From Psettodes erumei (taxonomy: Eukaryota; Chordata; Actinopteri; Pleuronectiformes; Psettodidae), in the NCBI GenBank assembly GCA_016785225.1, contig JAFBJZ010000611.1, forward strand, positions 145,711 through 209,710: DNA of 64,000 bases, read 5' to 3'. Below are positions 14,001 to 24,588 of the stretch, piece by piece; position 1 is the first letter of the stretch; every line of letters begins with the position of its first letter. Below the pieces are notes generated by a model that searched no databases, had not been told where the DNA came from, and saw nothing but the letters and a program-made list of their open reading frames with translations. A program made the translations under genes and the position numbers.

Positions 14001-15067
14001 ATCATGGTTAAATAATAATCATCTGATGCGAGCTGCGTCACAGATCCATGTCTATCTGGAGGCTTGTACTCATACTGATCTGATTAAAAAAACGTTTTGT
14101 AACATCTGTATAATGTGCTAGCCAATACCGGATCCGTATTTCCAACAGTCATCTTTACGGAACGACTCTAAACTCCTGTATGTACTGAGTGAATGGCCAG
14201 TTTACCATTCATTTCCCCTTCCTTCTTCAGCTCACCCCGCTCTTCAGACCGCACGTGACATCAGAGACAGACACCCGGTACTTCGATGAAGAGTTCACAG
14301 CGCAAACCATCACACTCACTCCACCAGACAAGTGTGAGTATCCTAACACAACCTAATGAACCTATATACTGTAAAAAAAAATGGACGTAGCCTCTAGGTC
14401 TGACAAATGACGTCAAGACAGATCTGCCTTGAACATGTATTCTACTGAATGACCATTACGGCGCGACTCCACTGGTTGTTTATGTAGAAGTCTAAGAGAA
14501 AATGAGCCTACCTCTCAATGGATTTATGACTTCAGTAAATATTTTCACACTGAGATTATTAGTTTCAACTCTTCTTCAGTGATGAACATGAACATCATGT
14601 TCATTTTGTAAATGATGGTCCCATTTAGAGGAAAAAAAGAGGGGAGGTTTGGGGGCGTGGCTACAGTGCGATTCACAGATAGTACGGTGAGCCACCAATC
14701 ATTTCAGTCATGTAATCTGTATCATTCTCAGCAGTCAAATCCACCCCTCACTCTGCCCCCGCTCCAACATGTCACCTAAATATGGTGATGTCTGGTTTCA
14801 AAAAACCAAGATAGCTGTGGCTGAATCGCCAAACCCGAGGCTTCTAAGTTCAGTTCATAAGTTCATAAACCAATGGGTGATGTCATGGAAGCTCAACCAT
14901 TTGTTTTACTTCTACTGATGCACCACTGTCCATGGTCAAGGTCTGGTTTCAAGTTGGAATGTGACAACTGACTTCTGCTGTTCTTACAGATAACAGTCTG
15001 GACTGTGAGGATCCCACCCAACAAACACATTTCCCCCAGTTCTCTTATTCTGCTAGCATAAGAGAGT

Positions 15068-15069
<2 letters not shown>
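4960..15069 (+). CDS. akt2: RAC-beta serine/threonine-protein kinase (Akt2), complete, 13 coding exons
   Basis: Akt2 is the PIP3-activated AGC kinase of insulin/PI3K signalling. Coding exons are 4960-5005, 5188-5316, 5477-5588, 5731-5881, 8636-8767, 9812-9877, 11120-11188, 11276-11398, 13083-13211, 13510-13724, 13816-13903, 14231-14333 and 14990-15069. They sum to 1443 nt (480 aa plus stop) with GT-AG borders and consistent phases. The PH domain is at about residues 1-110, with Lys14, Glu17 and Arg25. The kinase domain is at about 150-407, with the glycine loop GKGTFGKV, Lys180, the YRDLK catalytic Asp274 and DFG Asp292. Regulatory sites are Thr308 (KTFCGTPE), Thr450 (LTPPD) and Ser473 (FPQFSYSAS). 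I call Akt2 rather than Akt1 or Akt3 because of NSLK in the linker, HSRDVVYRDLK and the SASIRE C-terminus. Human AKT2 is 481 aa. The exon with the ATG probably starts at the CAG acceptor ending at 4844 or at 4854. All catalytic and regulatory residues are intact. Confidence 0.97.
5188..5316 (+). CDS. akt2: akt2 coding exon 2 (PH domain)
   Basis: It completes Gly16, then reads EYIKTWRPRYF, including Arg25 that contacts phosphoinositide in the family, and runs to NNFSVA. Acceptor CAG ends at 5187; donor GT at 5317. Confidence 0.95.
5477..5588 (+). CDS. akt2: akt2 coding exon 3 (PH domain core)
   Basis: It encodes ECQLMKTERPRPNTF through IERTFHVDSNEE, the last PH-domain strands. The acceptor is TTTTTCCACAG and the donor is GTAAG at 5589. 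Confidence 0.95.
5731..5881 (+). CDS. akt2: akt2 coding exon 4 (PH C-terminal helix and linker)
   Basis: It encodes EEWMRAIQSVANSLK, the PH C-terminal helix, then a Glu-rich linker ending in SKSCTKV. This linker is the most divergent part of the protein, as expected between the PH and kinase domains. Confidence 0.95.
5882..8635 (+). other. akt2 intron 4 with a Tc1-like remnant
   Basis: This 2.75-kb intron separates the PH-linker exon from the first kinase exon. It contains a decayed Tc1-like element (6899-7709) and otherwise nothing I recognise. A short AACCCTAACCCTAAAG stretch near 8510 resembles telomere repeat but is only about two units. Confidence 0.85.
6899..7709 (+). mobile_element. 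Tc1-like transposon remnant, internally deleted (family D, copy 1)
   Basis: The left end after TA reads CAGCTGGGTGTGGAAGTTAA. The right end, AACTTTTGCACCTTACTG followed by TA, is its inverted relative. The interior shares blocks with the 17853 element, such as the segment around CAGCACTTAATGCTTGATG. The transposase frame is destroyed. The element lies in akt2 intron 4. Confidence 0.7.
8636..8767 (+). CDS. akt2: akt2 coding exon 5 (kinase N-lobe)
   Basis: It opens TMSDFEYLKLLGKGTFGKV, the glycine-rich ATP loop, and contains YAMKIL with the ATP-anchoring Lys180. Confidence 0.95.
8929..9039 (+). mobile_element. Short foldback-type element, internally deleted copy, 11-bp target duplication
   Basis: It starts GGCTGTGAATATTCTCATTTG and is flanked by the direct repeat AACCAGGGAAA (8918-8928 and 9040-9050). 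It matches both ends of the longer element at 43865-44097 but lacks that copy's central palindrome. It lies in akt2 intron 5. Confidence 0.7.
9247..9753 (+). repeat. Direct duplication, copy 1 (upstream of akt2 exon 6)
   Basis: Both ends of this block, starting ATTTGCCGTTTCAATATTA and ending ACAATTGAGATGCAAAG, recur at 10612-10860. Copy 1 carries about 280 bp of extra internal sequence. The pair flanks akt2 exon 6. Confidence 0.85.
9812..9877 (+). CDS. akt2: akt2 coding exon 6 (kinase alpha-C region)
   Basis: A 66-nt exon encoding [20 protein letters not shown] and the next two residues. It includes the alpha-C glutamate that pairs with Lys180 in this kinase family. Acceptor GGCAG and donor GTGAG are both strong. 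Confidence 0.94.
10612..10860 (+). repeat. Direct duplication, copy 2 (downstream of akt2 exon 6)
   Basis: A shortened direct copy of 9247-9753. It stays alignable over both outer thirds, and the middle is replaced by a short junction. It lies in akt2 intron 6 and contains no duplicate of exon 6. Confidence 0.85.
11120..11188 (+). CDS. akt2: akt2 coding exon 7 (kinase N-lobe to hinge)
   Basis: It encodes TLKYAFQTHDRLCFVMEY followed by ANGGE, covering the hinge. The next intron is only 87 bp. Confidence 0.95.
11276..11398 (+). CDS. akt2: akt2 coding exon 8 (kinase C-lobe, catalytic loop)
   Basis: It encodes LFFHLSRERVFTEDRARFYG through HSRDVVYRDLK, with the catalytic Asp274. The HSRDVVYRD form without an extra residue is Akt2-like. 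Confidence 0.95.
11399..13082 (+). other. akt2 intron 8
   Basis: A 1.7-kb intron. Apart from short CA-rich stretches near 11755 and 12123, I see no gene or identifiable element. Confidence 0.7.
13083..13211 (+). CDS. akt2: akt2 coding exon 9 (DFG and activation loop)
   Basis: It encodes LENLMLDKDGHIKITDFGL, then the activation loop with Thr308 in MKTFCGTPEYLAPE, the PDK1 target in the family. Confidence 0.96.
13510..13724 (+). CDS. akt2: akt2 coding exon 10 (kinase C-lobe)
   Basis: A 215-nt exon from VLEDNDYGRAVDWWGLG to KKEPKQ plus two bases of an Arg codon. Its donor GTGTTG is weak. Reading through would add about 23 residues before a TGA at 13795. Confidence 0.95.
13816..13903 (+). CDS. 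akt2: akt2 coding exon 11 (end of kinase domain)
   Basis: An 88-nt exon that completes the split Arg codon, then encodes LGGGPNDAAEVMSHKFF through VVLKK. The acceptor GGGCTGATAG lacks a strong pyrimidine tract. Confidence 0.93.
14231..14333 (+). CDS. akt2: akt2 coding exon 12 (AGC C-tail, turn motif)
   Basis: It encodes LTPLFRPHVTSETDTRYFDE and then the turn motif LTPPD with Thr450. It ends with one base of Tyr455. Confidence 0.95.
14990..15069 (+). CDS. akt2: akt2 coding exon 13 (hydrophobic motif and stop)
   Basis: It encodes the C-tail with HFPQFSYSASIRE, in which Ser473 is the mTORC2 site in the family. The TGA stop is at 15067-15069 and runs directly into a CA repeat. Confidence 0.96.

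Positions 15070-15113
<44 letters not shown>
15069..15113. repeat. (CA)n microsatellite abutting the akt2 stop codon
   Basis: About 22 AC units start with the last base of the akt2 TGA codon, so they lie at the very start of the 3' UTR. The long Cys/Val frame on the minus strand here is a repeat artefact. Confidence 0.97.
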
Positions 15114-15117
<4 letters not shown>

Positions 15118-17850
15118 AAACACAAGAGGCATGAACACCTTGGCCACATCCCTTACAGCTATAAAACGACCAGAACCTCAGTCTTTGATGGGGTTCTGGT
15201 CCTGGTAGGATTTAAGTGCCTCAGCAAGGCAGCCATATCACTCTATAGAACCCCCATCCATCCACACTACAGATAAAAACCTGGCCAAACCAGTTGTACT
15301 GTCTCAAACTGGACTTCCGTACCTCACATAGTCATCAGCACAATTCAACAACGCTATCAGGACTCTGTGTGTAGCACCTTGGGATGGCCTACAATCAACT
15401 GCTGCTGATCCTTTTCTGACTGTAAGCCAGCGGGCATTTTAATGCTCTCATTTCTGTGCTCTTAAGAGAAGCCATACAGTTCCTTTATAACATTTCAAAG
15501 TGCTCTTCTTCAGAAATAGCTGTTACCAGACAGGTTTGGATATGAGGTAAGAGGAAGGTGGTCAGGTGTGTATGTGTGGAGTTTTGTGTGTGTGTGCATT
15601 TGTTTCTCTTGTTTCTGAGAAAATGGGGAAATCAAATCCAAACTGCGTGTTTATTTTTCTACAACACTTGCCCAGTATGCATCAGGAACAACGAATGAGT
15701 TTCTAACACACAATGATCAAAGTCTTCACAGGGAAAAGCTTTGATAAAGTGAAGCGTGAGAGGCTGTCCTTTTAAAACTGTGTGCAAGGGAAACAGATTG
15801 CTTCTGTATGAGTTTGCCCTCACCTCAGACTGATCTTTAACAGATCTGTCAAGTGTGACACAGCAATTGGAATGGGAATGGGGAATACCTTAATGCACAA
15901 GGTGTATATGTTATTTAAACAAGGTTTTTAAAAAAATTCTGACAAACAAATTTTTGATCTTTCTCGATCAGCAGCCTTGTGATTTAAAAGGCTCAATAAG
16001 CACTTAGTGATTTAAAGCAGACCTCATTATTTTTTTCAGATGGCCCATGTTCATAATGTAGCTGAAAGCTTCCTGGATCTGTGTCAGTGTTTATCATTTT
16101 GAAACATCTCACCAGATTGTGTCTCATATAAATCTATTACAAACATCAATAACTGTCAGTTACCACAAGTTGGTATGGAATGTCTGGTCAGATTCATAAT
16201 TCTGTTGATGTCTCTTTTGGATCAGGGTTTCCACATTTGGCCAGTTTTAAATCAGTTTTAACAACATTCTTGTGTAGCTACTTGTGTTTAACAACATTCT
16301 TGTTTAGCTACTTGTGTTTAGACAGCACCATTAACAGCTTTTCTATGTGTACTTGTTGAACAATACAAAAATGTACAAACACACAAAGTAAGGTCTCACC
16401 ATAACAAAGAGTATAATTTTGGTATCTGTACTGAAACTCAGGTGTTGAAAAATATCTTAATATAAAGCAGCCCTGGCTCCAAACTCATCTTGTAGCACTC
16501 TCATTGAACATGTTCATATTTGGAATGTCCTCCTTTCTTGGCATTCAGAGCTAATTCTAACATTTTCTGCTGACTCGTACCCATAGTGTCTTGTAACATC
16601 TCTTTGTAGCCCTTTTATGAAAGCTGTCTTTCCTCAGATCAAAAGTCGGCCTCTGAACTGGCTGCAGATTTTATATGTTTTATGTTGAGGCAGATGGTTC
16701 ACACATTTTACTGTCCTCGTGGCCATCGAGTAGCTGTCATCTTTTTGAAAATCTTTCTCACAGTGCTCCAGTGCATCCAAATCACTGCTGCTTTTCAGAC
16801 TTGAATGTGCAACTAGGTTTAATTGGACACATCTTCGCTGGAGCACGAACAAAAAATCATCCGGCAAGCTATGTATATCATGAACATGGTCCATTGTGTG
16901 ATTTTGTGTTTGAGTGCAATGTGGACTTGCAAGGGTGGGTTTTGAATTATTTTCAATTGTTCCCATCTGTTACTAACAACATGAAATAGTAATGAGGAGG
17001 GTTGCACTGCTGAGAGTTGCAATACTGGGTGTTATACTGCACATGAAAATGTGTTGCCGCTACACTGTTGAGTTGCTTGTAATGCAGAGCTGTTGCAGAG
17101 AACCTGCAGAGAACTTCACATTGCCTATAGAGCCTTCGACCACATATGCTGTTTTGAAATAACTTCCGTTATTTTTGTTTTTGTCTTGTTCATCTTTTAG
17201 TTTTACTCCTTTACTTGCTGTTCCCCCCCTTCCTCTACCCTGAACCTACTTTACAGATAGTCTCACATTAAGGAAATTGAAAATGGTTTAAGGAAATCTA
17301 TGTGTTTTTCAGTTACATTATTCTGTTAAACAGTTCATTTCTCTTTGTCTATGAATGTAATTCTAAAAGACAATGATCCAGTATACCTTTTTAAATGTCT
17401 TAATACATCTTGGTGTTTGTGTTTTGATTCCTATCATCCCTGCACAGTCAGGTTTTGAAGCTCCATGTCACCTGGTCTTATGCATTATACAGGTGGCAAG
17501 CACTTGTTGCTAGAAAGTATATCAAAGTGGTGCTAGGTAAACAACTAGTGTTAATGTGCATTCAAGAATATAAATGGTCTCTCTGGCTCTCCAAAAATAG
17601 GTAAAATCTGGAATGTTTCATAAAATAACAGAAATGTTTTGTATGTTAAACACTGATCCTTGAAAACTGTAGAGCCTGGAACTCACTTTTTCACTATTCA
17701 TCCATCTGGGCTGGTTCATGGATTAGTCAAATGCCCTGATAACAGCCAACATAAGAGTCAATAGAAGTCTTTCACTGAGTCTTATCTTTATTTCAGCCCT
17801 CATGCAAATCATGGGCCATATGGAACTTTCAATTTAACACTGTGCATGCA
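15114..17850 (+). other. akt2 3' UTR / downstream flank
   Basis: No coding gene is seen. Part of it is presumably akt2 3' UTR, but I cannot choose a polyadenylation site with confidence. A 30-bp tandem duplication lies at 16261-16320. Confidence 0.5.
16261..16320. repeat. Two-copy 30-bp tandem duplication
   Basis: 16261-16290 and 16291-16320 are the same 30-mer, starting ACAACATTCTTG and ending CTTGTGTTTA, with one mismatch (G/T). A recent slippage-type duplication in the akt2 3' flank. Confidence 0.95.
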
Positions 17851-17852
17851 TA

Positions 17853-19110
17853 CAGTTGGGTGCAAAAGTTAGCACCCCCCTTCTTTGAAATAACAAAACC
17901 AATGACAAAAAGTTTTTTTTTTCATCAACACAATATTTATTGTACATTAGTACAAATGTTCCTTCATCAGAAGTTACTAAATTGGTCTAAGTGTGTAGGT
18001 TTTAGTGAAATAAAGAAAACTCTATTAGAGCAAAATAAAAAAGTTAGCATCCTCCTAAACAAATTCTCTAGGTAATTCACTTTAATATGTACAGTAAAAT
18101 CTGGTGTCTGATCTTTAAAAAAAACATCCTTAACACTTAATGCTTGATGAGTGCTACTGGCAGGTGTATTAAGGTGGGTTTGCATTTTATATTTGTGAGA
18201 GTAGGCCTGGATCTTTAGAAACAGTCCCTAGCAATATGCTGCAAACAATAAAAATAATGAGATCAGGAAAACCTTAAAATGTAATTGGAAAACATTTATA
18301 AAGCACAGGAGGAATATGAAAATACTTAAAAGCATTTGGGGATACCAAATGTGAAGAAACGTGGACACATTAAGACTACCAAGAAGTGTAGGTCCAAGCA
18401 GAATGATTGAAACAGCTGCTTGGACACTCCCACAAGACGTGAAACAGGTGGAACAAACAACAGGGGACTTGGAAAAAGTCCTAAGATGCAAGTGGAAAAA
18501 GTCCACATCTCCACGGTCAATTGTAGCTTGCACAAGTCTGGATTGTTTGGGAGAAAAATAGCTGCAAGATATTGCTTACTTTTTCAGACACACCTTGAAA
18601 AAAAAGGAAAACAAATGGATGTAGAGCAAAATTACGTGGGCTGGTGAAACCAGGGTCAAATTATTTTTTCAAAATTTGCAAAAGAAAACTATGTTTATGA
18701 GGACAGGAACTCCATTCCCACAGTCAAACATGGTGGACTCTGAAGCTCTGCATAAAGTGGAAGGAAGAATAAAGAGCCCAGTATCACAAGATTTTAAAAC
18801 ACCTACCATCAGTCAAAAAGCTGAAAGTGAAGAGACAGTGGACATTCAAGACAATGATCCAAAGCACCAAACAAAGTCAAGTCAGGAATGATTTATAAAG
18901 AATAAGGTAAATGTTTGGTTCAATGTTCATTGAAAAGCTGTGTATAGATTTGAAAAAGGCTGTACATGGCAGATAATCAAACAATCTAATCTAATCTAAA
19001 TACAGCACGAACAATGGAGTAAAATGACACCAGAGAGGATACAAAAGCTGCTCAGAGGGGACCAAAAGAGGTTTGAGGAGGATAGAAAGGGAGGCCAAAC
19101 AAAGTATTGA
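17853..19110 (+). mobile_element. Tc1-like transposon remnant (family D, copy 2)
   Basis: After a TA the left end reads CAGTTGGGTGCAAAAGTTAG, related to the element in akt2 intron 4. A translated patch near 18850 reads QDNDPKHQTK, which resembles the second catalytic-Asp region of Tc1 transposases. Many stops and shifts show it is dead. The right end is unclear and a SINE follows directly. Confidence 0.7.
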
Positions 19111-19118
19111 AAACAAGT

Positions 19119-19372
19119 GTCATCGGTGGCTCAGGAGGAAGCGAGTTGTCTACTAATCAGAAGGTCAGTGATTCAATTCCCGGCTCCTCCAGTCTGTGGT
19201 GAAGTGTCCTTTGGCAAGACACTGAACCCCAAATTTCCCTCAATATGTCATTGGTGTGTAAATGGGGTGTGTGTGATAGACAAATTTAGAAGTGCCGTGG
19301 GAATGGGTGATTGTGGGTTGTAGTATTAAAGCTGGACTAGAAAAATGCTACATAAATGCAAGACCATTTCAT
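19119..19372 (+). mobile_element. tRNA-derived SINE
   Basis: It begins with a tRNA-like head: an A-box-like region GGTGGCTCAGGAGGAAGCG, then a B-box-like GATTCAATTCCCGG about 40 bp later. The body carries GGCAAGACACTGAACCCC, a hallmark of SINEs widespread in percomorph fishes. The tail is GCTACATAAATGCA. I infer Pol III transcription from the boxes. No intact tRNA gene is present. Confidence 0.8.
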
Positions 19373-20879
19373 ACGTGGATGAAATGTATTCTGATAGAAT
19401 TGTCATTATTTCACTACAACTCCCATCGTAGGATATACCATTTGTTCATTTTGTTACTTTTGGTTGAAAAACAATTTCTGCTAGCTGAATGTGTATCAAG
19501 TATTTGTTTCATGGAAAATGCTAAAATACGTTTTTAAAAAATGTTTCAAAGAAGCTGGAAGCCAACTTTAGCCTACATTCTTCTCCATCAGCAAACACAA
19601 CCAAAGACATGTGAGTAGTAAATGTCCATACAGAGAACGCTGTCATGTTCAGGCGATGTTACGTAAGCAGGTAACCCTGTGCGCCTCTGTTTGTCAGTGT
19701 GTGTCTCAGAGACGGTGGTGCTGCCGTGTGATCCAGTCCGCACACACACTACAGCCTCACAGCGGTCCTCAACACCGCCCCAACAGAGAACATGTGCTGC
19801 CGGTGAGCGACCACGCCTCCGCCTGTCCGCCTCACATGTTGCCGCACACATCGACCGTCCCCTCGCACTGCGTTCACACTTAGGGAATACGGCTGCACAA
19901 TGACCGTCCCGGACACAGCTGCAGTCTTTCAGAGGTGCTGATCAACTGAAGACGAGGAGATAACAGCGAGTGTAATGCGAGTAATGATGACAGTATTGGC
20001 ATTGACAAAAAGGACTGGTTCTATTTAATTGTTGGGATAGGTCTTTGTAAATACAATAAATTCTGGAGCGTGGAAACTCGAGAAGCATCACTATATCAAG
20101 CTGTGGGATGTTTTGTGACACATGAAAGCTGTCATAGTCAAGACTTAACAATTTTCCCCACCGTGGTTTTTTTTTAATGTCCATTTTTGGTGTGTCCCTG
20201 AACGCGCCATCAGAGAGTCTAACCAGCCCTCCAGCAAGCATGAACTTTGCACCGCACCACTGCCGTGATCTCAATAACAGGATTCTATTTCCTCTTTGAG
20301 ATGAAATTCTGGGTGGAACTAGTCCGCCACTTTTTTTATAGTAAAAAGCATAATAAATATTTTTCAGTGATTCAGGTGTGAGTGGTATTTTCGTTTTATG
20401 GTGAGCAGCACTTGAATCAGGTCAACGCCTGATTCATTTCAGTTTCACGGAGAAAAAGTACCGTACTACATCAGCAGATGCTTATGAGGTTATGTAAAAA
20501 AAGATTTGTCTCATTCCACACAGTCTGGACGGTGTTGACCGGAGTTCACAGAAGTATCAGCACCATTTTACGACTACACTGCTTCAATATGCCTCTCGTA
20601 AACTTTTGACATTTAAGTTCCATTGATTTGTTTCAAAACGTTAAACTTCAAAAATTCAAAACACAAAAAGTGATCTTTCATTGATCAATTGCAGCGTGTG
20701 TTTTCACTGTAATTATTAGGTTTTTTTAGAGGGCGAGCTGCTCCTTTGTCTAATCCCGATTAAAATGCGAAAATGATTAGCTTTATCCTTTGTTCACAAT
20801 CTTAGTCGGTTTTACTAAATCTGCTTTATACATTAAGTATAAATAAATCGTTTTGTCTTTGAACACGAATGACGGTGGA
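19373..20879. other. Intergenic region between akt2 and the CIPC-like gene
   Basis: No coding gene is recognised. 19670-19960 is relatively GC- and CpG-rich and could be an outlying part of a promoter region, but no motif decides this. Confidence 0.5.
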
Positions 20880-21262
20880 GCAGCAGATCAAAACACTTTA
20901 CGAGCCGCAAACGCACCCTCTCACGTGGCTATCGACGTCACCATGAAAAAAACGTGTCTCGGCACGAGATTGGCACGCCGCCTTTCTTACGTCACCGCTG
21001 AGCTGTTCAGTGCGTTCGCACACTCCTAAATATTCAGATGTGCGGGGCGTGGTTACGCAAATGAACATCATGGATGCTTTCAGGACACGAACAGATCAGC
21101 CGTGTTTGTCTCCGGCGGACAGAAAGTTCACATGTTTCACCTCAGGGGTGTCTGAACTCAGATCTGGAGGAAGGTGTCGCTTCCCTCGGTGTGGAGATGC
21201 GATGTCTCTCTGTTGGCAGGAGTGAAGAGTGTCATCTCACAACGTGGATGAAACACTGACAG
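20880..21262 (+). promoter_or_regulatory. Probable promoter and first (non-coding) exon of the CIPC-like gene
   Basis: A CpG-rich stretch in an AT-rich setting. It holds a perfect E-box CACGTG (20922-20927), a GACGTCA (20934-20940), a CRE-like TTACGTCA (20987-20994), a GGGGCGTGG GC-box (21044-21052) and a D-box/C-EBP-like TTACGCAA (21053-21060). The stretch ends in AG|GTGAGTAA, a near-perfect splice donor at 21263. The next plus-strand acceptor joined to a coding exon is at 27603 in the CIPC-like gene, so I assign it there by inference. E-box, CRE and D-box elements are typical of clock-controlled promoters. The transcription start is not determined. Confidence 0.55.
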
Positions 21263-24137
21263 GTGAGTAAACTCTTTTGGAGCTGCATAGTTTTAAAGTA
21301 TCACCATCTTGTTATTACAGGCTGACAGTGTTTATAATGTGTATTGCTAACGTTGGCAGTGAATGGATTTACAGCAGGCTTCGTGTGTCTTGCACTGAGC
21401 AGTGGCAGCAGTGTATTACATAACAGAGCTGTGGGTTGGGCATGTACAGTCTGCCAGGGACCATTTTTATCAAGTTCCTCCTGGTGCTGCCTCGTCCACA
21501 TGTGCATTAATTCTTATTTACGCAGGAGGCATAGACAGTATTTCCTATGTAAATAATGTTAAACTCTTAACAGAAAACACACTTTTACATTCCTGTTATT
21601 CTTATACTTTAAGTGCTGCTCACTGGTGATCTTAATTAAAGTTTTATCTTCACAATAATGTGGACTATATTCATGTTTTTTGTTTTGGGATGTCTATAGT
21701 TAGAATAGTATAGAAAGCTCGTATTTGCTTGATTTTATTTTAGCTAAACTGTAACTATTGGGAATTTTGTGTCTTCGGCTAATTCACTATTCCAGTTTGT
21801 CAAGTACACCCAGATTTAATCAATATATTTACTTGTCATATCCTGTTTAACAAATTATTTGGCTAGAAATGGACTGATTTGTGTTAAGGTTTGACAAATA
21901 GCATGGCAAGAAACTTGCCTAAAACTGGTCACTTAATATAAGGTCACTTCACTTCTTCCCTTCTCACAAGGGCTCATCATTTCAGTGGAAGTGCAGTACT
22001 GGAAATGACCCTAACGCCATGTGGGCATAAATGACATGTCCAGTTTTCAACTGCTGCATTCGGTACACAGTGTTTGCAGCATCTCAGTGTAGACCTGGCT
22101 GTCTACTAAGTAGGATCTGACCTGTAGGACCTGGAATCTGGGACTGCAGGGTCCTTTTTGGAGAATTGAAACTTACTTTCTGCGCATATTTGATTGTAAC
22201 ACATCTTGGACTGAAAATGGCATATGTCAACACTACAGCATCCACACACTGACTGGTTGGGAGAAAATAAAGATGCTGAGTCCACAGCATCTTTATTTGT
22301 TTATTAATGAGGATATTTTAATTGTAAAACTGTAGTTATTGAAGGATTTGATTGTACAAGTATGTAAGCTGTAACCATATTAGTCCATATTGTTGTCCAT
22401 ATCAATGTTAGTTTAATCAGTTCATTTGTGTTTATTTATCTGTATGTATTTCTCATTCAAGTCAAAGTTCCTCTGCTAGACAGACTGAAGAAGAAATATC
22501 AAATCTACAGCATTGCAATAAGACAACACAAAATGAAAATATTAACATATTATATCCATAAATATATTGGCAAGAAAAATGTTGAAATACCTCCAAGGCA
22601 CAAGTGCCTTCAGCTTCAGTTTATGTTGCAGGTTACTCCAGTAGGAAGGTTCATGTTTCTAGAAACCAGCCAGTGGGTCACGTAGGTTGATGCCAGTGAT
22701 GACCTCTGAACTTTTCCAATAGCTCGGAGGGATGAGTCTGGCAGCTGTCTGCCATAATGGGTGGAATGATCAAGTGTTATAGTAAACAGTATGATGACTA
22801 GTTTCTTTTGTAAATGGAAACAATCTTCATTCCATCATAAAAAAATAAATTTATATTTTAAATTGAGCAAGGTATTCAACATGAGGTTTGTAGGATGATC
22901 TGCTACCTTATAAAATCATTTATCATGCTGTACCCTCATCAATCACAAGCAGGTTTCATAGTTACAAAGTCTCTAATCTCTCTGTTTTTGCACATTGTAA
23001 GGAACTGCTGTGTTGAGGTGTGATTACACTATTATTTAACTGTGAAACTTGATTATTGTGTCCATGAAAGAGATGTATTAAAAGAAATTTTAGAAATTAT
23101 TCTGAAAAGAAAACAACATTTAGAAGTTAATGAAAGTTCTGAGCTTGAGAAAGCTGTCTGAACTGAATTTAATGACCTTAAAGCTCAGTTAAACCATGTT
23201 TGAACTAGGTTTGAACTTTTCATGAATCTTAACCACACCCAGGAAAGGACAGAGCAACATCCTCAACGTGTTCAATACTGAATAAATAAGACAAAAGACA
23301 GCATATGATACAGACAAATAATGAAACGTGATTTAATGGTTAATAAAAAATATCTTAGCTCATTATGAAAGGTTATTTTGTCATGCCCCTATTTAATTCT
23401 TTTATGATAATAGTGTTTATTCCAGCTTTTCAGAGTGAGAATTTGCTGCTTTTCTTTGATTCATGTCACAGTAAACTGATTATCTCTAGTCTTTAGACTG
23501 TTGGTCAGACAAAAGACATTTGAAGATGTCACCTTAGACTCTCCCAAACTTTAAAGGAGATTTTTTCATTTACTAGACAAAATAATTATTTCTAACTTTG
23601 GTTAATATACTGTAAAAGACTGTGTGGTGATATAGCCGTTTAAACAGTCCCCAAATTGCAAGAGGTCAAAAGTAACCAGACACTTGGGTGCTACTTGTCT
23701 CCTGGGCAGCTGTTTGTCATTTCAATGTTAGGTCATGCATAAAAACCTCACACATGGTTTTGAGTGGATTGACAGTTGCAGTTTACATTGAGGTGGAGTA
23801 ATCTGTTAATATGAGAAGTATAGAAGCAACCATGCAAGTGAAAGAGGATAATAATGACACTTAAAAAAGCAAAGGCCTGTCAGAGAAATATCAGAGGTTC
23901 TCAGTTTGCTAATTGTTGAGTACACTGTAAAAAGTATGTGCATTTAAGAAAACTAAATCAGGCTCTATCAAAATGATAGAGAGAAAAGTGTGGCAATATA
24001 AGGAGAAGCTCATGACACAAAGCCACCACCTCATCTGTCAAACATTCTGGTTCTGTTATGGCTCCTACAGGAACTGGAACACTGGTACTCACTCATGATT
24101 TCATGGACAGTGATTATAAACATACAACCAGAACAAG
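21263..24137 (+). other. Probable first intron of the CIPC-like gene
   Basis: AT-rich, with no recognised gene or element. A first coding exon for the CIPC-like protein should lie in this intron region or further downstream, but I could not find one. Confidence 0.45.
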
Positions 24138-24570
24138 CAATTAGCAAGACACCCCCAATAAAGGAGTGGTTCTGCAGGTGGTGACCACAGACCACTTCTC
24201 AGTTCCTATGCTTTCTGGCTGATGTTTTGGTCACTTTCGAATGCTGGCGGTGTTTTCACTCTAGTGGTAGCAGGAGACGGAGACTACAACCCACACAAGT
24301 GGCTCAGGTAGTGCAGCTCATCCAGGATGGCACATCAATGCGAGCTGTGGCAAGAAGGTTTGCTATGTCTGTCAGCGTAGTGTCCAGAGCATGGAGGCAC
24401 TACCAGGAGACAGGCCAGTACATCAGGAGACATGGAGGAGGCCGGAGAAGGGCAACAACCCAGCAACAGGATCCTACCTCCGCCTTTGTGCAAGGAGTAA
24501 CAGAGGGAGTACTGCCAGAACCCCGCAGAATGACCTCCAGCAGGCCACAAATGTGCATGTGTCTGCTCAA
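24138..24570 (+). mobile_element. Tc1-like transposon, truncated (family E, copy 1)
   Basis: It matches the reverse complement of the N-terminal end of the element at 33171-34734, from the CAATTAGCAAGACACCC block to GTGTCTGCTCAA. It encodes a helix-turn-helix segment (VAQVVQLIQDGTSMRAVARR) typical of Tc1 transposase N-termini. The catalytic part is missing: the match stops at a (TA)n run where the R4/Rex6-like LINE begins. Confidence 0.8.
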
Positions 24571-24588
24571 TATATATATATATATATA

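Noticed and set aside
19119..19195. A functional tRNA gene
   Set aside because: The head has A- and B-box-like sequence but cannot form a proper tRNA and continues into a SINE body.
19588..19903. Overlapping open frames in a GC-rich patch, with a CCG|GTGAGC donor-like site near 19800
   Set aside because: Frames on both strands are expected in GC-rich DNA. No domain or partner acceptor could be identified.
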